Of a DNA stretch of 64,000 nucleotides, positions 51,827 through 60,616 are shown one piece after another. The position numbers were made by a program, and so were the translations under genes. Numbering within the stretch: the stretch's first letter is position 1; every line of letters starts with the position of its first letter. The stretch is from Devosia ureilytica (GTDB lineage: Bacteria > Pseudomonadota > Alphaproteobacteria > Rhizobiales > Devosiaceae), in assembly GCF_024273195.1 (NCBI RefSeq), contig NZ_JAMZCU010000002.1, forward strand, positions 372,001-436,000. The letters are read 5' to 3'. The notes under the pieces are model-generated. The model was not told the DNA's origin, did not search any database, and saw nothing but the letters and a program-made list of their open reading frames with translations.

Positions 51827-52672
51827 CTAAACCCGCGCTGCGTGCAGCATCGGCTCGAGATGATCCTCGAACAGCAGGCCCGGATGGGCCGCCAGCGCGG
51901 CGCCATAGGCGGCCTCTGCCGCGATGGAGACATTGAGAAAACCGATCAGCCCGGCGACGGCGTCTTCGGCAAGGCCATAATGACCGCCCAGTAGGCGACG
52001 ATGGATTTCCTGCTTGCTTGCGATCATCCCTGCCGTGACGTCCTTTGAATTGCTCATCGAGCCATCGCGCTTGATGTAGTCATGCAGCGGCGCGCCAAGA
52101 TGAAAGCTCTGCGGGATGGTCCGGTACAGCTGCAGCAGGAATTCGAGATCGGTCATATTGCTCATGGCCGGGTCGAACCGCCCGTCGCCGCGGCGCCGGT
52201 CCCACACCACCATGGCATCCATGGAAAGGCTCACCCATTTGTGCTGGCCCGGTGTCAGCACGCGGTCCGGCCCGTCCCCGACATAGCGCAGGTGCTGAAA
52301 GTCATCGGTCATCACGTCGAGCGCCGTGGTGACGATACCGTAGTCGGCCAGGGCGGAGACGGCCTTTTCCAGCTTTTGCGGTTTCAGCCGGTCGTCGGCA
52401 TCGAGAATGGCGGCATAGGGGCTCTCGAGTTGATCAAGCGCCACATTGCGGGTCACCGAGGCGCCCTTGCCCACGCCGCCGCTGGTGAGAAACACCTGGC
52501 GGGGATCGTTCAGGCCCTGTTCAGCCAGAAGGGCGGCATAATCAAACCCATCATCGGCCACGATCCAATGCTGCCAATCACCATGGGTCTGGCCGAGTAC
52601 ACTTTGAACTGTGGAGGAAAGAGTGGTCTGGGCCCTATAGGCCGGCGTGATGATAGCAACGGTCTGCGACAT
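51827..52672 (-). CDS. Glycosyltransferase family 2 protein
   Basis: This 281-residue protein begins SQTVAIITPAYRAQTTLSST, then VQSVLGQTHGDWQHWIVADD, YAAILDADDRLKPQKLEKAV and TDLEFLLQLYRTIP, a GT2 (GT-A fold) glycosyltransferase with the DxDD metal motif (LDADD). The start at 52672 fits the family; the frame continues upstream to 52840 against the divergent hsp20 gene and is not used. No membrane anchor is seen. Substrate is unknown; it may act on a surface polysaccharide. Confidence 0.85.
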   Translation of the reverse strand: MSQTVAIITPAYRAQTTLSSTVQSVLGQTHGDWQHWIVADDGFDYAALLAEQGLNDPRQVFLTSGGVGKGASVTRNVALDQLESPYAAILDADDRLKPQKLEKAVSALADYGIVTTALDVMTDDFQHLRYVGDGPDRVLTPGQHKWVSLSMDAMVVWDRRRGDGRFDPAMSNMTDLEFLLQLYRTIPQSFHLGAPLHDYIKRDGSMSNSKDVTAGMIASKQEIHRRLLGGHYGLAEDAVAGLIGFLNVSIAAEAAYGAALAAHPGLLFEDHLEPMLHAARV

Positions 52673-52775
52673 GACTTGAACCTTGTCTCTATGTGACCCA
52701 TATCTCGACAAGGTTTGCGATGCCACTCCAATCGGGTCGTGAACCATACGTTGCTTGATGATCAAGGACGCTTGT

Positions 52776-53195
52776 ATGTCGCGTATATCAGTGTTTTCCG
52801 CCCCCTTTCTCCTTGGCTTCGATAGTTTCGAGGAGCGCATTGACCGGCTGGCCCGGTCGGCTGAAGGCTATCCTCCTTATAATATCGAGCGCTCAATGGG
52901 CGAGGACGGCACCGAGCGGTTCCTGATCTCCATTGCGGTGGCCGGGTTTGCCCAGTCAGACCTCGATGTGAGCGTGGAAGATAACCAGCTGATGGTGCGT
53001 GGCCGCCAGGCCGACGAACCGGGTCGGGACTTTTTGCATCGCGGCATTGCCGCCCGCCAGTTTCAGCGCAGCTTTCTGCTGGCCGATGGAATGAACGTCA
53101 AAGATGCAACTTTGGGACATGGTATGCTCGTTATTACTCTTGAGCGCCCCAAGGCGCCCAAGCTCGCCCGACAGATCGACATTCGCTCCTTGTGA
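52776..53195 (+). CDS. Small heat-shock protein (Hsp20/IbpA family)
   Basis: This 139-residue chaperone has an N-terminal arm (SVFSAPFLLGFDSFEERIDR), GYPPYNIER, the alpha-crystallin domain (FLISIAVAGFAQSDLDVSVE, QLMVRGRQ) and GMLVITLERP at the IxI-like end. It holds unfolded proteins during stress. The start at 52776 follows AAGGA. DUF1150 follows after 27 bases, the standard pairing in alphaproteobacteria. It is divergent from the GT2 gene. Confidence 0.93.
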   Translation: MSRISVFSAPFLLGFDSFEERIDRLARSAEGYPPYNIERSMGEDGTERFLISIAVAGFAQSDLDVSVEDNQLMVRGRQADEPGRDFLHRGIAARQFQRSFLLADGMNVKDATLGHGMLVITLERPKAPKLARQIDIRSL

Positions 53196-53222
53196 GGAAA
53201 AAGAACAGGAAAGGGCCGACAG

Positions 53223-53507
53223 ATGATGGATAAGCGCAATACCGAAAACGCATTGGATGCCGCCAATCCGCTCAAGCACCTGACACGCGCGCAATTCGCA
53301 GCGTTGGGGGGCGATGCAGTGGCCTATGTCAAACCCGTGATGGGCCTGGTGCTGACCAGCATGATCGAGGACGCCGAATTCGATGGCGCCACCCAGTACC
53401 AGCTGGTGATGTCCGCCGATGGCACGCCGCTCATGGTGGCCGACACCACCGAAGCCGTCACCGAATGGCTCGGCGACCAGAATATCGGGGTTGCCACGCT
53501 GCACTGA
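53223..53507 (+). CDS. DUF1150 family protein
   Basis: This 94-residue protein reads HLTRAQFAALGGDAVAYVKP then VMGLVLTSMIEDAEFDGATQ and QLVMSADGTPLMVADTTEAV, matching DUF1150. The family occurs beside hsp20 genes in alphaproteobacteria and is of unknown function. It starts 27 bases after the hsp20 stop and is followed by a strong terminator. Confidence 0.85.
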   Translation: MMDKRNTENALDAANPLKHLTRAQFAALGGDAVAYVKPVMGLVLTSMIEDAEFDGATQYQLVMSADGTPLMVADTTEAVTEWLGDQNIGVATLH

Positions 53508-53524
53508 TCGCGGCCTTCAACAAC

Positions 53525-53557
53525 AAGACCCCCGCAGCGCCGCCGCGGGGGTCTTTT
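53525..53557 (+). terminator. Rho-independent terminator after the hsp20-DUF1150 operon
   Basis: Stem AAGACCCCCGC / GCGGGGGTCTT (11 bp) with a 9-base loop and TTTT at the end. It separates the operon from the convergent ptsN. Confidence 0.92.
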
Positions 53558-53576
53558 CATGCGTAAGCTGTGTGTT

Positions 53577-54047
53577 TCAGGCGGCGTAGGTGGTTTCCAC
53601 CTGGGCTGTGAGCACAGCATGGAGCCGGGCCGGATCGGTTTCCGAGCGCAATTGATCGGTCACCCTCTCTGTGCGCAGCAGGCGGGCCACCCGCGACAGG
53701 GCCTTCAGGTGATCGGCTCCGGCACCAACCGGCGCCAGCAGCATGACCACCAGGTCCACCGGCTGGTCATCGACCGAATCGAAGTCGATGGGCTGGTCGA
53801 GCCGGGCGAAAACCGCCGTCACACCCTTGAGGCCCTGGATCTTGCCGTGCGGAATGGCAATGCCATTGCCCAGCCCGGTTGATCCAAGCTCCTCGCGGCC
53901 GGTCAGGGTCGCGAGAATTTTAGCCTGTGGGAAGTCTGTGAGTTCTGCAGCCTTTTGTGCAAGAATTTCAAAGAGCTGGCTCTTATTGGATACACCCGTG
54001 CAAGTCAGCACGGCATGCTCCGCCAGAATATCGGCCAATTCCATCAA
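53577..54047 (-). CDS. ptsN: Nitrogen-PTS enzyme IIA (PtsN)
   Basis: This 156-residue protein matches EIIA(Ntr): MELADILAEHAVLTCTGVSN, REELGSTGLGNGIAIPHGKI with the phosphorylated His67, and PIDFDSVDDQPVDLVVMLLA. It receives phosphate from NPr and regulates potassium, nitrogen and stress responses. It is downstream of hpf in the conserved rpoN-hpf-ptsN order. Confidence 0.95.
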   Translation of the reverse strand: MMELADILAEHAVLTCTGVSNKSQLFEILAQKAAELTDFPQAKILATLTGREELGSTGLGNGIAIPHGKIQGLKGVTAVFARLDQPIDFDSVDDQPVDLVVMLLAPVGAGADHLKALSRVARLLRTERVTDQLRSETDPARLHAVLTAQVETTYAA

Positions 54048-54091
54048 TCTGCCTTGGGATCTACCTAGCTATTTGGCGATAGGGGCACCGT

Positions 54092-54670
54092 TCAATTGGC
54101 GCCCAGGGCTGGATCAATCCAGCCTATATTGCCATCCGCGCGGCGGTAGACCACATTCAGGCCGCCATGTCCAGCATGGCGGAAAATCACAACCTGTTGT
54201 CCCGAAAAATCCAGCTCCATCACCGCTTCCTCAACGCTCATTTGCCTGAGGTTCTTGGTGGTTTCCGCCACGACGGGCGGTGCGTAATCCTCGTCAAGCT
54301 CGTCGAAATCATCAGAAGCGCCAAAGACGGTGTACTGGGCCGTCGTGTCTTCTGCGCCATTGGCATTGCTGCCCCTGCGATGCTGCTTGAGCTTGCGATT
54401 GTAGCGCCGCAGGCGCTTTTCGATATTGAGTGCCATCACTTCATAGGCACTGGTGGCGTCGCCGCCCTGGGCGCTGGCCTGAAGCACGGCGCCCGAATCC
54501 AGATGCACCACGCAATCGGCGCGGAAACCGATACCGTCCGGTGTCAGGGTGAGATGTCCGTCATATCCGCCGTCGAAATACTTTCCGACAACAGAAGCGA
54601 AGTGTTCCTCCGCCTTGCCCCTGAGGGCATCGCCGACATCCATGTTCTTTCCCGAAACGCGTAGGGTCAT
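54092..54670 (-). CDS. hpf: Ribosome hibernation promoting factor, long form
   Basis: This 192-residue protein has the N-terminal S30AE domain (RVSGKNMDVGDALRGKAEEH, ADCVVHLDSGAVLQASAQGG, VMALNIEKRLRRYNRKLKQH) and the C-terminal dimerisation domain (KNLRQMSVEEAVMELDFSGQ, QVVIFRHAGHGGLNVVYRRA). The long form makes 100S ribosome dimers in stationary phase. It lies between rpoN and ptsN. Confidence 0.95.
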   Translation of the reverse strand: MTLRVSGKNMDVGDALRGKAEEHFASVVGKYFDGGYDGHLTLTPDGIGFRADCVVHLDSGAVLQASAQGGDATSAYEVMALNIEKRLRRYNRKLKQHRRGSNANGAEDTTAQYTVFGASDDFDELDEDYAPPVVAETTKNLRQMSVEEAVMELDFSGQQVVIFRHAGHGGLNVVYRRADGNIGWIDPALGAN

Positions 54671-54937
54671 GGCTTTTATTCCTTTCGGTCGTTGGGCACG
54701 ACGCGAGAGTTCCGTTAAGCCGCTTCCCGGCTTTACGGGACCTGCGTCTGCCGACCCTCCAGATGTGGGGAGCCGACACCAAGGATGCTAGTCCCGCGCC
54801 ATGGGCACTGTCCATGTGCAAGTGGTGTCAAATGGCGCGATTAAAAACGTGACAGCCACACCGCTGCCACTTACCCTTCCCTCGCGCTGATTTGAGCAGC
54901 GGGCGACCCCGCGCGTGCCCCGGCCTGCCGCCGCGCC

Positions 54938-56440
54938 TCACGCCGTCTCGAAGTTTTTCTTCTGCCGCCGCCGGATCACCGAGGAGGGGATATTCATGCC
55001 CTCGCGATATTTGGCGACCGTGCGCCGTGCCACATCGATTCCCTGTTCCTTGCGCAGGAGGTCGGCAATCGTGTCATCGGACAGGATGTCGGTGCTCGGT
55101 TCGGCGTCAATCAGCTGCTTGATGCGGTGGCGAACCGATTCCGCCGAATGATCACCGCCGCCATCCGAAGAGGATATGGCCGTGGTGAAGAAATATTTCA
55201 TTTCGTAGAGCCCGCGCGGCGTCGCCATATATTTATTGGCGGTGACGCGGCTGACCGTTGATTCATGCATGTCGATGGCCTCGGCCACCAGCTTGAGGGT
55301 CATGGGCTTCAAATGCGCCACGCCATGGGTCAGGAACCCATCCTGCTGGCGCACGATTTCGGCGGCGACCTTGGTAATGGTCTGGGCGCGCTGGTCCAGA
55401 CTCTTGGTCAGCCAATTGGCGGTGTTGAGGCAGTCCGAGAGAAAGGTCTTCTCGGCTGCGTCGCGGGTCTTCTTGGTCACGGTTGCGTAATAGACGCGGT
55501 TGACCAGCACCCGGGGCAGCACTTCGGTATTGAGCTCGATCTGCCAGCCGCCATCGGGGCCGTTGCGCACGAACACATCGGGCACCACCGCCTCCACCGG
55601 CGTACTGTCAAAGGCCATGCCCGGCCGGGGGTCGAGCTGGCGCAGCTCCGCCAGCATGTCCACCAGATCCTCACGGTCGCATCCCACGGCCTTGAGCAGC
55701 GCCGGCATATTGTGCTCGGCCAGCAGATGCAGATTGGCAATCAGCGCCTGCATCATCGGGTCGAGCCGATCCCGCTCGCGCAGCTGGATGGAAAGGCATT
55801 CCCCGACGCTGCGCGCAAAAATGCCCGGCGGATCGCAGGTCTGGAGGACTTCGAGCACCGCTTCCACATCGGCCAGCTCGGCGCCCAGGAGTTCGGCAAT
55901 GGCTTCTGGGTCGCCCACCATATAGCCGGCCTCGTTGAGGCCATCGATCAGGTGTTGCGCGATCAGCCGGTCGGCCGGCGTGCGCAGCAGCATATGCGCC
56001 TGGGCTTCCAGGTGATCGGCCAAGCGCGGACGGCTGGCGACATATTGGTCCAGATCGGGGGCCTCGCCACCCTCGAAACTGCCATTGCGGTCAGGACCAG
56101 TGGCATGGCCATGCTCGGGCGGGCCGGCGTCCGGGAAGACATTTTCGACCGCCGTGTCATAGCCCTCGGCAATCTGGTCGGCGTCCTTGATGCGTTCGCC
56201 CTGGGACACCGTGTCCTCATAGGCGCTCATCTCGACGGCGCGCTCGGGAGCCTCGGCCGCCTCGCTATCCTCGCCTGCGCCTTCTTCGCGCTCCAGCAGC
56301 GGATTGCGCAGCAGCTCGGTGTCGACGAAATCATTGAGCTCGAGATGGCTCAGTTGCAGCAGCCGGATCGACTGCATCAACTGTGGCGTCAGGGTCAGGC
56401 TCTGGCTCTGACGAAACTCCAGCCGCGGCGACAGCGCCAT
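54938..56440 (-). CDS. rpoN: RNA polymerase sigma-54 factor
   Basis: This 500-residue protein has the Q-rich activator region (RLEFRQSQSLTLTPQLMQSI, RLLQLSHLELNDFV), an acidic linker, the core-binding region, the HTH (MHESTVSRVTANKYMATPRG) and the RpoN box ARRTVAKYRE at residues 471-480. It directs transcription with enhancer-dependent activators. The start at 56440 matches the family; the longer frame from 56503 does not. It follows lptB, as usual. Confidence 0.97.
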   Translation of the reverse strand: MALSPRLEFRQSQSLTLTPQLMQSIRLLQLSHLELNDFVDTELLRNPLLEREEGAGEDSEAAEAPERAVEMSAYEDTVSQGERIKDADQIAEGYDTAVENVFPDAGPPEHGHATGPDRNGSFEGGEAPDLDQYVASRPRLADHLEAQAHMLLRTPADRLIAQHLIDGLNEAGYMVGDPEAIAELLGAELADVEAVLEVLQTCDPPGIFARSVGECLSIQLRERDRLDPMMQALIANLHLLAEHNMPALLKAVGCDREDLVDMLAELRQLDPRPGMAFDSTPVEAVVPDVFVRNGPDGGWQIELNTEVLPRVLVNRVYYATVTKKTRDAAEKTFLSDCLNTANWLTKSLDQRAQTITKVAAEIVRQQDGFLTHGVAHLKPMTLKLVAEAIDMHESTVSRVTANKYMATPRGLYEMKYFFTTAISSSDGGGDHSAESVRHRIKQLIDAEPSTDILSDDTIADLLRKEQGIDVARRTVAKYREGMNIPSSVIRRRQKKNFETA

Positions 56441-56569
56441 GCGAAAAAGGCCCTTGCATGCAAACAAATTCAGCCGCTTGCGGCTGCTTACCGAGCGGAC
56501 CATGACTCAATTTTGAGCACACGGCAAGTTTCGTGCCAGATTTGCTCACCTCGGGGTGAGCGCCGGACG

Positions 56570-57325
56570 TCAGATGGAAAAACTGTCGCCCAGATAGACC
56601 CGGCGGGCCTCGGGGTCGGCGCTGATGGTTTCGGGCTTGCCCTGGATCATCACCTTGCCCCCGTGAATGAGATAGGCGCGGTCGACCAGCCCCAGCGTTT
56701 CGCGCACCGCATGGTCGGTGATCAACACGCCAATGCCGCGCTGCGTCAGCTGGCGCACGAGACCCTTGACCTCGGCCACCGCAATCGGATCGACACCAGC
56801 AAAGGGCTCGTCGAGCAGCATGAAGCCGGGATCGGCGGCCAGCGCCCGGGCGATCTCGACGCGGCGGCGTTCACCGCCCGAAAGCGAGAGGGCATTTGCC
56901 CGGGCCAGATGGGCGATGGAGAATTCGGCTAACAGCGCCTCGAGGCGCCTTTGACGGTCCTTGCGGTCATGCACGGTGTTCTCGATCACCGCCATGATAT
57001 TGTCCTGGACCGAGAGCCCGCGAAAGATCGAGGGCTCTTGGGGCAGATAGCCAATGCCCAGTTGGCCGCGCTGGAACAGCGGCAGCCGCGTGATGTCCTG
57101 CCCATCGAGCAGAATGGTGCCGGCATCAGGTTTGACCAGGCCCATGATCATGGTGAAGACCGTGGTCTTGCCCGCGCCATTGGGACCCAAAAGGCCCACA
57201 GCCTCACCGCGTCGCACCGCGAGCGACACATCGCGCACCACGGCGCGCTTGCCAAAGCTCTTGGCCAGGCCATGGGCCACCAGCCAGCCGGTCTGATCAA
57301 TGCGCGGGCGGGTCTCGGCACTCAT
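56570..57325 (-). CDS. lptB: LPS export ABC transporter ATP-binding protein
   Basis: This 251-residue ATPase has Walker A LGPNGAGKTTVFTMIMGL (residues 46-63), the Q-loop YLPQEPSIFRGLSV, the signature LSLSGGERRRVEIARALA, Walker B FMLLDEPFAGVDP and the switch His (VLITDHAVRET). It powers LPS transport with LptF and LptG. The start at 57325 overlaps the lptA stop by 4 bases; the long frame above it is a shadow. Confidence 0.96.
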   Translation of the reverse strand: MSAETRPRIDQTGWLVAHGLAKSFGKRAVVRDVSLAVRRGEAVGLLGPNGAGKTTVFTMIMGLVKPDAGTILLDGQDITRLPLFQRGQLGIGYLPQEPSIFRGLSVQDNIMAVIENTVHDRKDRQRRLEALLAEFSIAHLARANALSLSGGERRRVEIARALAADPGFMLLDEPFAGVDPIAVAEVKGLVRQLTQRGIGVLITDHAVRETLGLVDRAYLIHGGKVMIQGKPETISADPEARRVYLGDSFSI

Positions 57326-57783
57326 TGCGAGGTGAACACCCCGGTCACCCGACCGCCGCCCGAATTGGTGAAGGTGGAAACGCTGGTCGCCAGATTGACC
57401 ACCAGTTCGGCCGCATTGACCGTGCCGCTGGCATTGACCACCCGGACATTGCCGGTGAGGCGCAGCAATTGGTCGGCCGGCGTATAGACAGCATGCTCGC
57501 CAGTGGCGTCCTGGTCCTTGGTCTTGAGCCGCACATTGCCCCCGGTCGCCACGAAGGTCTTGATGTCGGTGGTGCCGCCCTCGCCATAGGTGGCAATGAC
57601 CTTGGGCGCCCAGACCGTTACATTGGGATGCACGACCACGACGTCGCCGGTAAAAACCACCTCGCGCGCCGCGTCGTTCATCACGGTCTGATCCGAGGTG
57701 ATCTCGACCGGGCTCTGGGCCATTGCCATGCCGGAGACCAGCAGGGGCACTAGAACGGCAATCAGGGCGCGGACGCGCTTCAT
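57322..57783 (-). CDS. lptA: LPS transport periplasmic protein LptA
   Basis: This 153-residue protein has a signal peptide (RALIAVLVPLLVSGMAMAQS) and a beta-jellyroll of repeated strands (VEITSDQTVMNDAAREVVFT, GDVVVVHPNVTVWAPKVIAT, HAVYTPADQLLRLTGNVRVV), the LptA/OstA-N pattern. It bridges the periplasm for LPS. It overlaps lptC and lptB by 4 bases on each side. Confidence 0.93.
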   Translation of the reverse strand: MKRVRALIAVLVPLLVSGMAMAQSPVEITSDQTVMNDAAREVVFTGDVVVVHPNVTVWAPKVIATYGEGGTTDIKTFVATGGNVRLKTKDQDATGEHAVYTPADQLLRLTGNVRVVNASGTVNAAELVVNLATSVSTFTNSGGGRVTGVFTSQ

Positions 57784-58433
57784 GGGTTTTCGCTTTCAGT
57801 GGTGGCGGAGCTATCCTCGCCGGGCGTCGATGGCAGGGTGACCACCGAGCGTTGAAATGTCCACACAATGGTGCTGGCATCATAGATCAGACCCTGGGCC
57901 CGCACCGTGGTGCCATCGGCATAGTCGATGGCGACCGGGCCGCGGGTGGTCAGGAGCTGGCTGTGCCAGTCAAAGATGGAATCGCGCAGCGTGCCGGTGG
58001 TTCCCGTGCTGTCGGCAACATCGGCCAGCCCCGGCACCATGGTCAGCTGATTGGTGGTGTCGAGCTGGGCGCTGCGCGCTTCCATGGTCAGCTGCACCCC
58101 ATCGATGCGGTTGATCACCAGCTTTGCATTGGTGAGGTCGATCAAATCGCTGCGCTCGGTTGTGGCGCGCGCGGTCTCGGCCCAGACCCGATAGGACGAT
58201 CCGTCGTCCAGGGCGCCGACATATTCGGGCGCCTCGATGGAAATCGAATCGGGGGTCACGGTGAGCTGGTCGATGCTGAAGCGGCCGCCCATGCTGGCCA
58301 GATAGATCTGTCCGATCAGTCCGCCCAGCACCAAGGCCCCGACCAGCGGCACGGCAAAGCGCAGCACATTGACCACGCCATTGCGCCGGGCAAGACGTTG
58401 ATAGCTCTGGCGGGGGCCGGCGAGTGCTGGCAT
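57780..58433 (-). CDS. lptC: LPS export protein LptC
   Basis: This 217-residue protein has one N-terminal membrane helix (NVLRFAVPLVGALVLGGLIG) followed by a beta-rich periplasmic domain with repeated strands (SYRVWAETARATTERSDLID, TKAKL-type strands, HSQLLTTRGPVAIDYADGTT). This is the LptC layout in alphaproteobacteria. It overlaps lptA by ATGA and follows rnd by 15 bases. Confidence 0.9.
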   Translation of the reverse strand: MPALAGPRQSYQRLARRNGVVNVLRFAVPLVGALVLGGLIGQIYLASMGGRFSIDQLTVTPDSISIEAPEYVGALDDGSSYRVWAETARATTERSDLIDLTNAKLVINRIDGVQLTMEARSAQLDTTNQLTMVPGLADVADSTGTTGTLRDSIFDWHSQLLTTRGPVAIDYADGTTVRAQGLIYDASTIVWTFQRSVVTLPSTPGEDSSATTESENP

Positions 58434-58448
58434 GGCGCCTTCCAGGCC

Positions 58449-59063
58449 TCAGCTATGGGCGAAGATATCGGTTTCGTCCCAACCCATGAGGTCAAGGGCG
58501 CAACGGGTCTTGAGGAAATCAAAGCACGATTGCGCCAATTCGGTGCGGCCCTCGCGCGCCAGCATGCGATCAAGATGGCGCTTGAGGTCGTGCAGATAGA
58601 GCACGTCCGAAGCAGCATAATCGAGCTGCGCGTCGCTCAGCTTGTCCCCGCCCCAGTCAGAGCTTTGCTGCTGTTTGGAAAGGTCAACGTTGAGCAGCTC
58701 GCGCACGAGGTCCTTGAGGCCATGCCGATCAGTATAGGTCCGCACCAGTTTCGAGGCGATCTTGGTGCAATAGACCGGCCCGGTGACAACGCCAAAGCGG
58801 TTCTGCAACACCGCAACGTCAAAGCGCGCATAGTGAAAAATCTTGGTCACGCCGGGATCGGAGAGGAGCTTGACCAGGTTCGGCGCTTCGCTGGCATCCT
58901 GGGGAATCTGCACCACATCGGCGCTGCCATCGCCGGGCGAAAGCTGCACCACGCACAGACGGTCGCGGTGAGGATGAAGCCCCATGGTCTCGGTATCGAT
59001 CGCGACTTCGCGGCTGTAATTGGAAAGGTTGGGCAGGTCGCCGCGATGCACTCGGATGGCCAT
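58449..59063 (-). CDS. rnd: Ribonuclease D-like 3'-5' exonuclease
   Basis: This 204-residue protein is the short alphaproteobacterial RNase D form: SREVAIDTETMGLHPHRDRL (first acidic motif DTET), KIFHYARFDVAVLQNRFG (second), and QLDYAASDVLYLHDLKRHLD (Y...D third motif). There is no HRDC domain. It trims RNA 3' ends. The start at 59063 fits the family; the longer frame is not needed. It is upstream of lptC in the same direction, the usual arrangement. Confidence 0.9.
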   Translation of the reverse strand: MAIRVHRGDLPNLSNYSREVAIDTETMGLHPHRDRLCVVQLSPGDGSADVVQIPQDASEAPNLVKLLSDPGVTKIFHYARFDVAVLQNRFGVVTGPVYCTKIASKLVRTYTDRHGLKDLVRELLNVDLSKQQQSSDWGGDKLSDAQLDYAASDVLYLHDLKRHLDRMLAREGRTELAQSCFDFLKTRCALDLMGWDETDIFAHS

Positions 59064-59150
59064 TGATTTGGTCCCGCTAGAAAACTGCCCCTTCCTTGGC
59101 ACAGAGAGGTGGCCAAGGAAAGGCATGGCGCGCCCGCCATTATGTCATCC

Positions 59151-59172
59151 GATATAAAGCTTTCTTTATATC
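59151..59172. promoter_or_regulatory. 9-bp perfect palindrome upstream of metK, probable methionine-cycle operator
   Basis: GATATAAAG at 59151-59159 and CTTTATATC at 59164-59172 form a perfect inverted repeat with a 4-base spacer, in an AT-rich stretch 111 bases before metK. The pattern resembles operators I recall for ArsR-type SAM/SAH-responsive regulators in rhizobia; the exact match needs checking. Confidence 0.6.
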
Positions 59173-59283
59173 ACTATTGCTTTCCGTTCACGGACCTGCG
59201 AAAACCGACGCCGAAAGTGCCGGGAATGTGTCCCGTCACGCGCACTTCCGCGTGCGCCCTCGCCACTTGCAAAGAGGTTTAAC

Positions 59284-60540
59284 GTGGCCCGATCTTCCTA
59301 TCTGTTCACCTCGGAATCCGTTTCCGAGGGCCATCCCGACAAGGTCTGCGACCGGATTTCGGACGAAATCGTCGATCTGGTGTTCAAGGAGGCCAAAAAG
59401 GCCGGCATGGACGCTGGCGCGGTGCGCATTGCCTGTGAGACCCTGGCGACCACCAATCGCGTCATTATCGCCGGCGAAGTGCGCGTGCCAGAGAGCCTGC
59501 TCAAGCGCGGCAAGGACGGCAAGATCGTCCTCGACGCCTCGGGTGCTCCGGTGGTCAACCCGGCCAAATTCAAGTCGGCGGCCCGCAAGGCCATCCGGGC
59601 CATCGGCTACGAGCAGTCGGGCTTCCATTGGAAGACCTGCCGCATCGACGTGCTGCTGCATGGCCAGTCCGCCGACATTGCGGTCGGCGTCGACGAGGCC
59701 GGCAACAAGGATGTTGGCGCTGGCGACCAGGGCATCATGTTCGGCTATGCCGCCCGTGAAACCCCTGAATTGCTGCCTGCCCCAATCTATTATGCCCACA
59801 AGATCCTCGAGACCCTGACCGACGCCCGCAAGGCCAATAATGGCCCGGCCGGCAAGCTTGGCCCCGATGCCAAGAGCCAGGTGACGGTACAATATCAGGA
59901 CGGCAAGCCCGTCGGGGTCACCCAGATCGTGCTCTCGACCCAGCATCTGGATGAGACGCTGACCTCCGCCGATGTGCGCAAGATCGTCGAGCCCTATATC
60001 CGCCAGGCCCTGCCCGAAGGCTGGATCAGCGATGACACGGTCTGGCACGTCAATCCGACCGGTAAATTCGTTGTCGGCGGTCCCGATGGCGACGCGGGCC
60101 TGACCGGGCGCAAGATCATCGTCGACACCTATGGCGGCGCAGCGCCCCATGGCGGCGGCGCCTTTTCGGGCAAGGACCCCACCAAGGTGGACCGTTCGGC
60201 CGCCTATGCCGCGCGCTATCTGGCCAAGAACGTGGTCGCCGCCGGCCTTGCCGATCGCGCCACCATCCAGCTCTCCTATGCCATTGGCGTGGCCAAGCCG
60301 CTCTCGATCTATGTCGATCTGCATGGCACCGGCAAAGTGGATGAGGCGGTGCTGGAAAAGGCCCTGGCCGAGGTGATGGACCTGACGCCGCGCGGCATCC
60401 GTACCCATCTCGATCTCAACAAGCCTATCTATGCCAAGACCTCGGCTTATGGCCATTTCGGTCGCAAGGCCGGTCGGGACGGCAGCTTCTCCTGGGAGAA
60501 GACCGACCTGATCAAGGCGCTCAAGGCCGCCGTGGCCTAA
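59284..60540 (+). CDS. metK: S-adenosylmethionine synthetase
   Basis: This 418-residue enzyme makes SAM from methionine and ATP. It begins [20 protein letters not shown] and contains [20 protein letters not shown] (ATP loop) and [20 protein letters not shown] (P-loop-like). The start is GTG 59284 (GTGGCCCGA). The length exceeds the usual ~385-400 residues slightly, as in other rhizobia. A terminator follows; a palindromic operator lies upstream. Confidence 0.97.
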   Translation: MARSSYLFTSESVSEGHPDKVCDRISDEIVDLVFKEAKKAGMDAGAVRIACETLATTNRVIIAGEVRVPESLLKRGKDGKIVLDASGAPVVNPAKFKSAARKAIRAIGYEQSGFHWKTCRIDVLLHGQSADIAVGVDEAGNKDVGAGDQGIMFGYAARETPELLPAPIYYAHKILETLTDARKANNGPAGKLGPDAKSQVTVQYQDGKPVGVTQIVLSTQHLDETLTSADVRKIVEPYIRQALPEGWISDDTVWHVNPTGKFVVGGPDGDAGLTGRKIIVDTYGGAAPHGGGAFSGKDPTKVDRSAAYAARYLAKNVVAAGLADRATIQLSYAIGVAKPLSIYVDLHGTGKVDEAVLEKALAEVMDLTPRGIRTHLDLNKPIYAKTSAYGHFGRKAGRDGSFSWEKTDLIKALKAAVA

Positions 60541-60559
60541 GCCATAACCAGATTGACCC

Positions 60560-60602
60560 GGGGCCTCTTTTCCGCGACATGCGGGGACGAGGCCCCTTTT
60601 TA
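60560..60602 (+). terminator. Rho-independent terminator after metK
   Basis: Stem GGGGCCTC / GAGGCCCC (8 bp) with a 21-base loop containing its own small pairing, followed by TTTTTA. It ends 15 bases before trmB begins. Confidence 0.85.
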
Positions 60603-60616
60603 TTGCGCAAACGACC

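Noticed and set aside
55265-56932. 555-residue plus-strand frame
   Set aside because: Antisense of rpoN and part of lptB.
59064-59283. SAM riboswitch before metK
   Set aside because: The palindrome and a simple hairpin are present, but I could not fit a known SAM riboswitch core.
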